DNA of 64,000 nucleotides from Posidonia oceanica. Lineage: Eukaryota > Streptophyta > Magnoliopsida > Alismatales > Posidoniaceae. Position 1 is the stretch's first letter. Each line of letters starts with the position of its first letter. Made by a program: the position numbers and the translations under genes. The stretch lies in NCBI GenBank assembly GCA_037176725.1, contig JAZBRS010000026.1, forward strand, positions 99,679,501 through 99,743,500, written 5' to 3'. The notes beneath the pieces are model-generated. The model saw nothing but the letters and a program-made list of their open reading frames with translations, had not been told where the DNA came from and did not search any database. Below, piece after piece: positions 24,207-34,439 of this stretch.

Positions 24207-25487
24207 ATGACTATCGAGGAAGCAGATCCAACAGAGGAACTCCCATTGTACCATGACATTAAAGTCTTCCTAGAATCTGGCAGCCCCCCACCTGGCGCCT
24301 CAGCAACAGACAGAAAGACTTTGGCACATCTGGCGTCAAAGTATGTGATAGGGGCAAGACATCTGTACAGAAGATCTTACAACCAGATGCTCCTATGCTG
24401 CGTAGACAAAAAGGAAGCCGACACACTGATGCTCCAAGTCCATGCAGGGACCTGCGGCCCTTATATGAATGGTGTGTTGCTGACCAAGAAGATTATGCTC
24501 CAAGGCTACTTCTGGTCAACCATGGAGGCAGACTGCTGCCAATTTGTGCGCAAGTGCCATAGTTGCCAGATACATGGGAACTTCATACACGCTCCCCCAC
24601 AGGAATTGCACAGCATGTCTTTGCTAAGGCCCTTCTCCACCTGGGGGATCGATGTCATCGGCGCCATACACGCACCAGCTTCCAATGGTCATCGCTACAT
24701 CCTAGTGGCGATCGACTACTTTACTAAGTGGGTGGAAGCGGCCTCCTACAAGACAGTTACTGCCGTGGCTATAGAAAAGTTTATCAGAAACAATATCATA
24801 GCCCGATATGGGGTCCCGCACGCGCTCATCTCTGATAACGGCACAAACTTCATAGCCAAGAGGATCAAAGACTACCTGCAGAGCTTCCACATCAAGCATC
24901 ACCGATCCTCGCCTTATCGGCCACAGATGAATGGTGCAGTAGAGTCTGCCAACAAGAACCTTGTCAAAATCTTGAAAAAGATGGCAGAGACTCACAAGGA
25001 CTGGCATGATAAGCTTCCGTACGCGCTATAGGCATACAGGACATCAATCTGGACCTCAACAGGAGCCACCCCGTATTCTTTAGTGTACGGCATGGAGGCA
25101 GTGCTGCCTGTCAAAGTAGAGATCCCCTCACTATGGATCCTATGAGAAGCTGAGCTAGAAGAAGCAGAATGGGTCGAAGACCGTCGTATCTAGCTGAACC
25201 TAATTGATGAGCATAGGCTGCAGGCCTTACATCATGCTTAGTGCTAGCAGAAGCGCTCAGCCAGAGCATACCTGAAGAAGGTTAGGCCCAGAAGCTTCAA
25301 TCTAGGGGATATGGTCCTCCGAGCCATCCATCTCCCTGACGGCCGAGGGAAATTCCAGCCCAACTGGCTTGGTCCCTTCTTAGTCAAGCGGATCTTCTCT
25401 GGTGGTGCAGCAGTCCTTGAGGACATGGACCAGGTCGAGTAGTCTGAGCCGGTCAATTCATGCTACCTCAAGAAGTACTACCAGTAG
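24207..25487 (+). pseudogene. Integrase with GPY/F domain (element B)
   Basis: Integrase inserts the DNA copy into chromosomes. The zinc-binding region has VHAGTCG-x-YMNG and C-x2-C (CHSC); the second His is Tyr here but His in D. The catalytic core is complete: Asp at 24651, Asp at 24834 and Glu at 24942 (DD35E spacing). The C-terminal GPY/F-type segment (NWLGPFLVKRIF) lies near 25360-25395. Stops: TAG 25029 (shared with D), TGA 25143, TAG 25191, 25239, 25245 and 25440. The normal end is TAG at 25485. Confidence 0.9.
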
Positions 25488-27186
25488 CCTGCCGCAGCTA
25501 TCTTGCAGAGTTCCCTCTCTCTTACTTCTTGCATTCCTTCTTTCCCATGCATTTTAGGCTTGTTTATTTTTCAGCAGAAAAAGTTGTAAATATATTATGT
25601 GCATTACTATCATAAGCCTGATGACGAAAATCGGAGATGCTTGCCTACCCTGGAAGGAGTACCCTCTACCTCACGTGACACTACTTCGATGTCCTAACCA
25701 GTGAGGGAGCCACCATCCAATGAGGACAGACGAAATGTCTAAACCCCTTTAGGACTTACACCTCAAGAGGGAGAAAAAATCCTAGGGTGTGAGAGAGTGA
25801 AAACAAGACCTACATGCCTTAGCCGAGCCACCACAAAAGACTAGAAGGCGAAGACAGGAGTTAGCCCTAGAGATAGAGGTGTGCAGTATAACCTCATCCC
25901 TCCAATTTGCCTTGGAAAGGATCCAAATCCACGCCCGCAAATCCACAAGTCATACAAGGCCTAGCCCCTCTTGTCTCAAAACCAGGCACCCATTACGTCT
26001 AAGTTAGGGACAGCAGAAACCTGCAAGCCAAAAAAAAAAGGAAGAAAAGAGAAAAAAAACAAGAAAGGAAAGACAAAAAGAAAAAGAGAAAAAAACAAGC
26101 AAAACAAAAGTCAGCCCCCCAAAAACAAAGGCAAACAGCATGATTCCGTCCCATTTCCCTGTCTTAGAGAAGAACCAGATTTGCGCCTGGGAAATACACA
26201 GATCCCATGGGGCCTAGCCATTCCTCCCAGCCATTACCAGATGCCCATTATCCCCCCTGAGCCAAGGATAGGGAAAGTACTACACACCTATGGGGAGCAA
26301 AAAAGACAAGAAAAAATGAAAAGAGTAGGTGTAGCTCCTTGAGAGTTTGGCATGGAGCCCGTCCTCACTACACCACCACCCGCACGCCCATAATACCCTT
26401 TCCGGAGCGCCACCAACAATTAGGAGTCTGAGTAGAGTCTAGTGAGTCAGAGACCGCTCCTTCCTTTGCAGCAGGCATCAAGCACTCCATATGCTGAGGG
26501 TGATAGGTTTAGTATAGATCATGCATGTATCTATTCGCTATCAAATCACTCCTTTTGCCCCTTTCTTCCCACTCTGCAAGGCTCGGCTCAGCGTAGGGAC
26601 AGTACTTCTGCCAAGGCAGGTTGACCACCTCCAAGCCTTAGAGCAACCATTCACTGCCAGTCCAACAGCTCAGGGAAGGCATCAATAATCAGAGATAAGG
26701 TGATCACTCCAAAGGCAACAGGACAACCTTGGCACCCCTTGGGGACTCCTCTTGGGCCGTCGAGTTCGGGGGATCAGGTGACAACCCTAATCCTTGTTCG
26801 ACTCCGCTCTGGACGGACGAAGTCTCTTTTTTCGCTTATCAGCTTGCTTCGTACAAGACAAGGACAAGCGCACCTCCTTTGTGACTTCGTTCCAGATGAA
26901 CGAAGCCCCCTTCCCATGTCTCCTCGCTCCGCATGGACGAGGACAAGAGTGCCATTTGTGTGGCTTGGCCTTGTACAGGCAATGCCCCCTTTTGCTTAGC
27001 TGAGTGTGCTTGAATTCTATGGTCTGATTGCTAGCTGTAGCGTTTGAACTGCTTTATCAGCTTTATATGCACATCTGCTTCTCTGTTTGCCAGTATTATA
27101 TGCCTGTATATGTTCTGGGTTGATGAAATAACTTTGGCTTCAGGTACTCGAAGATTTTGCACCAGCTGCCTGCATTCTCGCCTGCA
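25488..27186 (+). other. Noncoding region between pol and accessory ORF (element B)
   Basis: This matches D 60630-62055 in order: GATGACGAAAATCGG near 25618, a purine-rich tract at 26030-26120, a Cys/Ser-free A+G stretch, and a GGAGCGCCACC...GAGTCTGAGTAGAG segment near 26404-26440. The latter is also present in E, minus strand, near 38500-38560. The purine tract might act as an internal polypurine primer. No gene was seen. Confidence 0.55.
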
Positions 27187-27374
27187 ATGGGTTTCCCTAC
27201 CTAGGTGACCCCAACACTCTGCTCTGAAACTCTCCGAGGATGGATCGCCATGCTCACTGAAGCTGACCGTGAAAAGCTGAGCCTGTGGGGCATCCCACCC
27301 AGACTTCTAAAAGCTGCTGATGTAGAGGTCAGCGGACATCTCTTGTGCGCTGCTGCAAGGTTCTGGAAACCAAC
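27187..27374 (+). pseudogene. DUF7745/plant-mobile-domain-like accessory ORF, first 62 codons (element B)
   Basis: Starting at ATG 27187, the frame matches the first about 62 residues of the E accessory protein (ETLRGWIAML, LLKAADVEV, HLLCAAARFWKP). A TAG lies at 27202. It is cut in mid-protein by the LTR that starts at 27375. Plant Tat elements are known to carry such additional ORFs with plant-mobile-domain-type proteins; their job is unknown. Confidence 0.75.
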
Positions 27375-30300
27375 TGTTGACACCCCATTTTGACAAGTTG
27401 AATTGGTGGAATCTCTCTCTGGTGGCTTCTGAACCAAACACCTAAACTAAACCCAAAATCACACCCTTTTTCCAAATCCAAACTCCAAATCAAACCCCAA
27501 AACCAAACCTAGAACTACACCCATTTTCTAAACCAAAACCTCATCAAAACCCAACCTTTCTTCAACCGAGAAAACTACACAAAAACCCTAGGAAAACCAA
27601 CCTTCCTTGAACCTAGAAAACTACACAAAAACCCTAGGAAAACACATCCTCCCTTGAACCTAGAGAACTCTCCAAAAACCCTAAGAAAACTCATCCTTCC
27701 TTCAACCTAGAAAACCATCCAAAAAACCTAGGAAAACCAACCTTTCTTCAACCTAGAAGACCTTCCAAAAATCCTAGAAAACCTAGGTAAAACAATCTTG
27801 AAACCCACTCCAAACCTTAAGCCAAGACTCATCTCAAAACCCTAAACCAAAACTCTCTCAAAACCCTAAACCCTAAACCTTCCAAAAACCCTAGGAAATC
27901 CCATTTAAAATCATAGAAAACCCTAGATTAAACCCTAGGTCAAACCTTGGAACCCTAGGTCACACACCTACACAAAACCCCTCCAAACTCAGGTCTTTAT
28001 CCTCCCTATCTCTCCTAATTATCCTTTTCTCTCTCCTGATTATCTTTTTCTCTTTCTTCACTATTCTCCCCCTTTCTTCTTCTCCCTCCCTCTCTAAACT
28101 CATCATCAACCCCCATTTAACACTTCTTAAAACAATTAAAGAGAAAAATCCAACCAGAAAAATAAATCAAACACCTAAAAATAATTCAAAAGAAAATCTA
28201 ATTAAAAACAATTCAAAACAACTCAAAAACAGTTAAAACCAATTAAAAACAAATTAAAACAAACTAAAAGACTTAAAAACGATCTAAAACAATTAAAAAA
28301 CAAATTTCAAGACTTAAAACAATTAAAAAAACGAATTTCAAAACTTAAAGACAATTAAAACAAATCAAAACCCATTAAAAACGATTAAAGAAGCAAACAT
28401 AAGAAAAATCAATCAAAACCCTTAAAAAACAATCTAAAAATCTAATCAAAAACCTTAAAACCATCAAAAGAAAATTAAAACAACTAACAAACTTAAAATC
28501 AAAAGATACAAACCTAAATAATCAAAACAATTAAAAAACTTTGAGAAAACAATTAAAAGAAAAACTTAAACAATTAACAATTAAAAAGAAGACAAAAACT
28601 TAAGAACAATTAACAATTAAAATTCAATTAAAAAAACCTTAAACAAATTAACAAACCTAAGAACAATTAACAATCAAAATTCAGTTAAAAAAAACTTAAG
28701 CAATTAAAATCAAACTTAAAAACAATCAACAATTAAAGTCAAAAAGAGAAAACTTAAACAATTAACAACTAAAAAGAAGACAAATATAAAAACAATTAAC
28801 AATTAAAAAAGAAGACAAACTTAAAATCAAATTAACAAACTCAAAAACAATCAACAATTAAAATCAAATTAAAAAACCTAAACACATTTAACAAACTTAA
28901 AATTGCAAAACTTAAAATCAAAAAACAAACTTAAATCAAGAGGAAAATTTAAACAATTAAAACAATCAAGAAAAAAACTTAAAAAACTATTAACAAACTT
29001 AAAAAGAATACTTAAAAGGAAAATCTAAAAATAATTACTTAAAACTCTAAAACAAATCCAACTTAAAAAATCAAAACCCAAATTCATTTTCCTTTTCTTC
29101 TTCTTTTTTCTTCTTTTTCTCCTTCTTTTCTTCCTCCTTTCCTTCCCCTTTTTTTTTTCCTTTTTCTCTTTCCACATTTGGTCCGGCCCACTCCCCTTCC
29201 TCCTCTTCTTTTCCTTTTTTTTCTTCTTTCTTTTCCACATCAAGGCCCAGCCCACTTCTTCCTTCTCTTCTTCTTCTTCTTCTCTTCTTCTTCTCCTCTC
29301 AGGCAAAAACGACAGACTCCTTCCTCCTGTGATTCTCCTCCATTTTTTTTCAAACCTTGCCTGACACCCATGACTTCCCGACCTCCTCCCATGCCCTGTG
29401 GCCGAAAACCAGAATTTCCCATCCCCTCCATGCCCTGCAGAAGACCCATTTCTTTGACCACAGACCTCATTCAAATCAGTGGAAAAAGAGGAAAACAAAA
29501 CCAGAGAATTCAACCAGAGAACGACAGGCTCACACACTCTCAAACCCGGCATCTCCACCTTCCTTGTGCACCTTCCAGAGCCAAGAAAGACCCCTGAATT
29601 CCTCGTGAAAATCGCCTCCAAAGCTTCAGCACCAAAACTCCACCAAAACCACCTTCTTCATTGCCAAACCACCACCACAGCCATCAGAAATTTCCCAAAC
29701 TTCACCACCACACTCACTGAACTCCCACCTTCCCAAGCCACCTAGAAGTTCACCCTTACGCACCCTACATCTCCAGCATTCCACTACAAACACCTTGCAT
29801 CCAGATTTAGCCCAAATCTCCAAAACTCCCACCAGCCCTCCAGAAGCCCCGAAACCCCAATCAAACCCCTCCACTACGCTCCTGGAACCTCCACCAACCC
29901 AGAGGCACCTCCGCCTTCGCATGGAACACCGCACATCGCCGAGACGACCTCGGCCACCACAGCCTCCACCCAAAAATTCCAGTTCTTCCTCTGGCCACTG
30001 CAACTCACTTCTAAGCACACCTGGAGCTCCGCTAGCATGTGTGGAGCACGACACCGCAATCCGCTCGTCCTCCGGCCCCTCCAAGTGTCGCAGTGAGCCA
30101 TTGCCGGCCAGCCTCAACCCACCGACATTGCTGGCTTCCTACAGCCATCGTAACAAGTATTTTAATATGCCACTAGGTTCCTTGCATGAATGTCGTCGTT
30201 TCCCATATTTTTTCGGATTTTTAGGGGCTTTGTGCGCATTTCTGGGCCTCGCTGGAGTTTGCAGCTCCTTCGGCCACGTCTGCCGCCGCCGCCGCTCACC

Positions 30301-30774
30301 GCACCCACTGGACCGCCGCACTGCCTCCGCCTGCCTCTGGGCTACCCCGCCTTCGGTGTAGAATCGCCCCAGACCCCTCCGCGCCGCTGCGCCGCCACTC
30401 CTCCACAGCAGCACAGTGGCTGCCGTGCGGGAGGAAGAAGATGACACAGTGCAAAAATTCGATTTTTAAAAGTTTGAATATAGTTTAGATGCATGCATTG
30501 AATTAAATTCTGTTAAGTTTTAGATATTACTTTTAGGTCCTTGGTTGGTTTAAGTTTGATTTAAATCTAAAGAAAAACTATATTGCATTGCATTAAATAT
30601 CTGTTGTTTCTTTTTATTACATTTTAGTCCTTCTGTAGTTCAAATAGTTTTAACTTCATTTTATTTTAGTCCAGTAGCTTCTTTTATTTACTTTTAAGTC
30701 CTATAGTAGATTAATTTCATTTAAATGTTAGTTTTTATCTTATTACATTGCATTTTACTTCTGTAGTTTATTAT
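27375..30774 (+). repeat. 3' LTR of element B, cut by element E
   Basis: It starts TGTTGACACC. U3 begins with about 600 bases rich in AAACCCTAGG words, including a telomere-like AAACCCTAAACCCTAAACC (27861-27879). A 0.95-kb A-rich tract (28130-29080), a pyrimidine tract (29085-29300), a C-rich exon-like section (29300-30450) and the start of the T-rich section follow. Element E interrupts it after 30774; ATTAT (30770-30774) is the predicted target duplication. No polypurine tract precedes the LTR start. Confidence 0.8.
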
Positions 30775-31040
30775 TGTAGTAATCCTGAATTCTAATTGTC
30801 CATGCATGTTACCAAAGCTTGCGTGCACCGATCAAAATAGGCTCACTATATGCGGCAGGATCCGATGGAAGAAACTCGACTCGGAAACGATGGCAAAAGA
30901 AAAGAAAAGAGATGACAAGACAAAATCAGAGTTGCCACCAGGTCTATTGAATTGGAAGACAGGGAAAACCGAGGGTTAAGCATGAAAAGACATGCAAAAT
31001 CAGATGCAAGGAAGGGCAAAGGGATGCAATGCTAATCTAA

Positions 31041-31075
31041 GCTATGCTATGCTATGCTATGCTATGCTATGCTAT
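31041..31075 (-). repeat. (GCTAT)7 microsatellite
   Basis: Seven perfect GCTAT units read on the plus strand. Confidence 0.95.
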
Positions 31076-31725
31076 GATATGACTCATGCCTAGGATAAAG
31101 GAAAGGTCGATGCGAGCCAAGAGAAAGGGCAAGGACTCCTGTTACGCACGGGGAAGGTGTTAGGCACCCCGATACGTCCGAGAGTCGGTCTTTCTTAGGC
31201 AATCTCGCACTAATGCAAGGAATTGCTAGCCTAATGCCTAAAATGCCTACCTGCTATGCATGGGAAATAAACATGCTATCTATGTGCTCAGCCACGCTGC
31301 TAGTGTTCTGAACTAGCAGACCCTAGTTCGTGAGAACTCCTAAGCAGTAAGCATCATAACCCTATATGCAGATGCAGGCGATAATGCAAAATCGCGAGGA
31401 AACCAAGCAATGCAAGTGATAAAGCAAAAGCAGGTGCGGAAAATGGCACAAAAATGCGGAAAACAATGCGAGGCACAGAAAACGAGGCAAAGGGTGAAAA
31501 ACGATGCAACAGGGCACAGAAAACTATGCAGCGGAGCGGGAAACGATGCAAAATGCAGAAAATGGAGCAAAGCACGGAAAATGAGGCAAAGCGGGGTGCA
31601 AAACCAAAACAAAGGGGTGGGCAACATGCATAGGGGTTGCAGTAAGCCAAAGAAGCGAAAAAATGCAGAAAACGGCGAGCGAAGCGAAATCGGTGCTTTA
31701 AAATGGCTGTCAGCCATTTGTAAGT

Positions 31726-33883
31726 ATTGGACAGTGGCAACACCAGCGTCCAACGTTGGACGCTAGCATTGCTAGCGTCCAACACCTGCTGAAGGCAGAC
31801 AGTATGCAATTTTTGGAAAACAGTGCATTCTAGCTACATGGATGCAATACAGATGCAAAAATGCAACTAAATGGGTGCATGACATGCAAAACTAACCTAA
31901 CAGAAGACTAGAAGAGGGATCAGAGCAGGAGGCAAGCCAGAATCAAAGATCCAAGCAAGCAGGCTGTTGGACGCCCGTATGCTTGGCGTCCAACGTTAGA
32001 CGCCTGTATGCTTGGCATCCAATGTTAGATGCCAGAGTGTCAGGCGTCTAACATAGATCAGAAGACAGAGGAGAGAAAGGAGCATACAAAAGGCAAATAA
32101 AAATAGGGATCATGCATTTGGGCTATTGGAGGTCAGCATGGGGCAAACAAGCAAACAAGGGAGGCATAAAAAAAACCAGAAGGAACCTTACCTGTAGCCT
32201 GTGCCAGGTCAGAGACACAACCAGGTCGTTGGACATGAGCTCGGCCGACGTCCAATGTTGGACGCCAGCACCAGCAGCGTACAACGCCCTGGGAGGCACA
32301 ACACACAAAAACATGCATAAACAAGCAAATAATCTTATAAAAGCTGAAGAACAGTTGCTAAAGAGGCTAAGCATGCATGGGAACAGAGGAGATATGTAAA
32401 CAAGCAAGATCAAGGCATTATGCAAGCTTCAAACAACAAGATGAGGAGCCAGGACATTGGACGCTAGTGCCAGCAGCGTCCAACGTTGGATGCTAGAGGC
32501 TCTAGCATCCAATGACCAAAGCATGCAGACCTACCTATTCTAAAGAGGGAGCTCAGCTCTGACCCCACCTACATGCATGCAGATAAACCAAGGCATACCA
32601 GAGCAAAATAAACATCCACAGCAAACATGGCAAGCATTTAGTTCAAGAGGACAAGATAAAAAGGAGGCATGCATAAGAATATAGGATTAAAACTTGCAAA
32701 AAGAAAGCATGTAACTTGAAAAGACCTAGCAAACTTAAGCATGGTTGCCATAGGGGCCAGGCATCTCTAAGCAAGCATGGATCAGAACATAACATCAAAA
32801 ATATGCATGATGTAGGCATGGCAACAAGTTACAGCTAACAGATGTGTTGGACGCTAGGGGAACCAGCATCCAACGTTGGACGCGGCTCACCCTAGCGTCC
32901 AACGCAGGCAGAAGACAGACTGGACATTAAGGCATGCAAAGGTGATTCAAACAAGCATGGAACAAGCAAACAGGCATGGCATAGCATCATAGAACACTTA
33001 AGGAAGCATATAGCAAGGATTTACAGAAAAGCATGCAATGATAAAGCAGGGAAAGCATCAAAATAGGAGCAAGGCATGGCGGAGTGTTGGATGTCGGCCT
33101 ACGCCGTGTCCAACGTTGGACGCACCAGCTCACTGAACTCCCTCTTGGCTGAGAATCGCGACCAAACGGATTCAAAAAATTGTAAAACTGCATCAGGACG
33201 TACTACTAAGCATGCAAGACCTAAGGGGATAGGGAGCTTACTGCTTGACGGCCTGGAACGGCGGCTCCACCTCGCTTGCCAGAGTTGTGGGTGTATCTAC
33301 AGTAGCTACTTCAGCGAGGTCTTGCGAGCAGCTCGGAGCTTCGGAGGAGGTCGCGAAGGGTCAAGGACGGAGAGGGGAGTGCACTCTACGCTCTGGAGGT
33401 GGCAAATTCTCTTCTGGCTTAGTGTGGTGAATGCTAGAATAGCTGGAAGTTCTGGTTTTGTTGCAATGGCATGGGTTCAAGTGCTGACAGAGGTGTTTGT
33501 AGGCCGAATTCTGGCAAATGCAGGTCGTGACAGGTGCGGATGAGTGTGGGAAGCCCACGAGGGTTGTCAGAGGAGGGCATGGGTGGTGTCAGAATGCCGG
33601 CGAGGTCGAGGCGTTGGCAGGCGTGGGCAGCGAAAGTCAGCAGCTGCAGTGAGAGGTTAGAGAGCGGATTAGGGGCTGATCTGGAGAAGATGAGCAGTTA
33701 CTCAAGCTTGGAAGGTAGTGGATGGTGTGGAGTGGAGGAAGGGATGGGTAGTAAGTGTGGGGAGGCGGTGGAGTGGATGGGCGGTGAGCCGAAGGGGGCG
33801 GAGCAGCCGCTGCTGCACTCGAGCCGTTGGACGCCGGACCAGAGGGCATCCAACGTTGGACGCTGCCTATTCCAGCGTCCAAC
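31726..33883 (-). repeat. Seven clusters of 29-bp palindromic units (10+9+10)
   Basis: Each unit is a 10-base arm near GTTGGACGCT, a 9-base loop of free sequence, and the complementary arm near AGCGTCCAAC. Units sit directly end to end: 31726 and 31755; 31966, 31995 and 32024; 32228 and 32257; 32456 and 32485; 32846 and 32875; 33086 and a weak one at 33115; 33826 and 33855. Every clear unit is exactly 29 bp. No such unit was seen in the A, B, D or solo LTRs. Confidence 0.9.
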
Positions 33884-34106
33884 ACACTTAGGTGGCACAA
33901 GCTACAAATGGGCTTGGGCTTGGGCCTAGAAGGGTTGTAAAAGTTGTAAAAAGGCTTGGTAAAGGCTTCTAGGGTTTGGGCAAGGTTTTGGGTTTGGAAA
34001 TGGGTTAGAAAAATGGGTTAGAAAAGGGATGCCAATCCGGAGTCCACACGAGCCTGCAAAAGAAACAACCAACCTCCAGGCTGTCAGAATGGGGTGTCTA
34101 TAAATG

Positions 34107-34115
34107 CCCCTCCCT
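34107..34115 (-). promoter_or_regulatory. Polypurine tract of element E
   Basis: AGGGAGGGG on the minus strand lies four bases before the LTR start. It is identical to that of element A. Confidence 0.75.
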
Positions 34116-34439
34116 GAGCAAGGTCAAGCGGAGTGAGACCACTACTCAGGGTAGACCAGACACCCTACCTAACGCCGGCAGGAGTGCAAATGACTGTAGG
34201 TGCGAGTCGCTCACCCGGTGGATGCACCAGAAAATGTGACTTAGAGCCACAATGCAGATGCAAATGCGAATGCAGATGCTGATGCAATGCGTGCTGATGC
34301 AGATGCAATGCATGCCGATGCAGCTATTTACCATGCAATACTGTTAGTATAGGAATGTGATGCTGATGCAGAAGGGATGCAAAGAAAGCTGCAGTGCAAT
34401 GCTTAGGGATTAGTCCGAGCTCACAAAAGAAATGCTTGA
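34116..34439 (-). repeat. GCAT-rich tract before the PPT of element E
   Basis: ATGCAGATGC and related words fill 34230-34400. On the minus strand they read GCATCTGCAT and resemble the tract before the PPT of element A. The first 90 bases match A 7440-7509. Confidence 0.65.

Larger units (their letters stand above)
11003..30774 (+). mobile_element. Element B: autonomous-type Tat/Ogre retrotransposon, degraded
   Basis: The order is truncated 5' LTR, PBS, leader, gag-protease-RT-RNase H-archaeal RNase H-integrase, noncoding region, accessory ORF fragment and 3' LTR. The internal part is about 11.8 kb. Both LTRs are interrupted: the 5' LTR by element A on its left and the 3' LTR by element E at 30775. 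More than 20 in-frame stops show that it cannot make its proteins. Confidence 0.85.
30775..34102 (-). repeat. 3' LTR of element E (3328 bp)
   Basis: On the minus strand it starts TATAGACACCCC (34102) and ends ATTACTACA (30775), the same ending as the D and solo LTRs. The usual TG start is TA here. It has the two conserved LTR blocks (31285-31365 and 31135-31198), a PBS-like copy at 30926-30937, a possible splice donor CAG/GTAAGG at 32191-32186, and clusters of 29-bp palindromic units. U3 starts like the U3 of D but is shorter. Confidence 0.8.

Noticed and set aside
27861..27879. Interstitial telomere
   Set aside because: Only about 2.5 repeats, inside an LTR U3 full of similar AAACCCTAG words.
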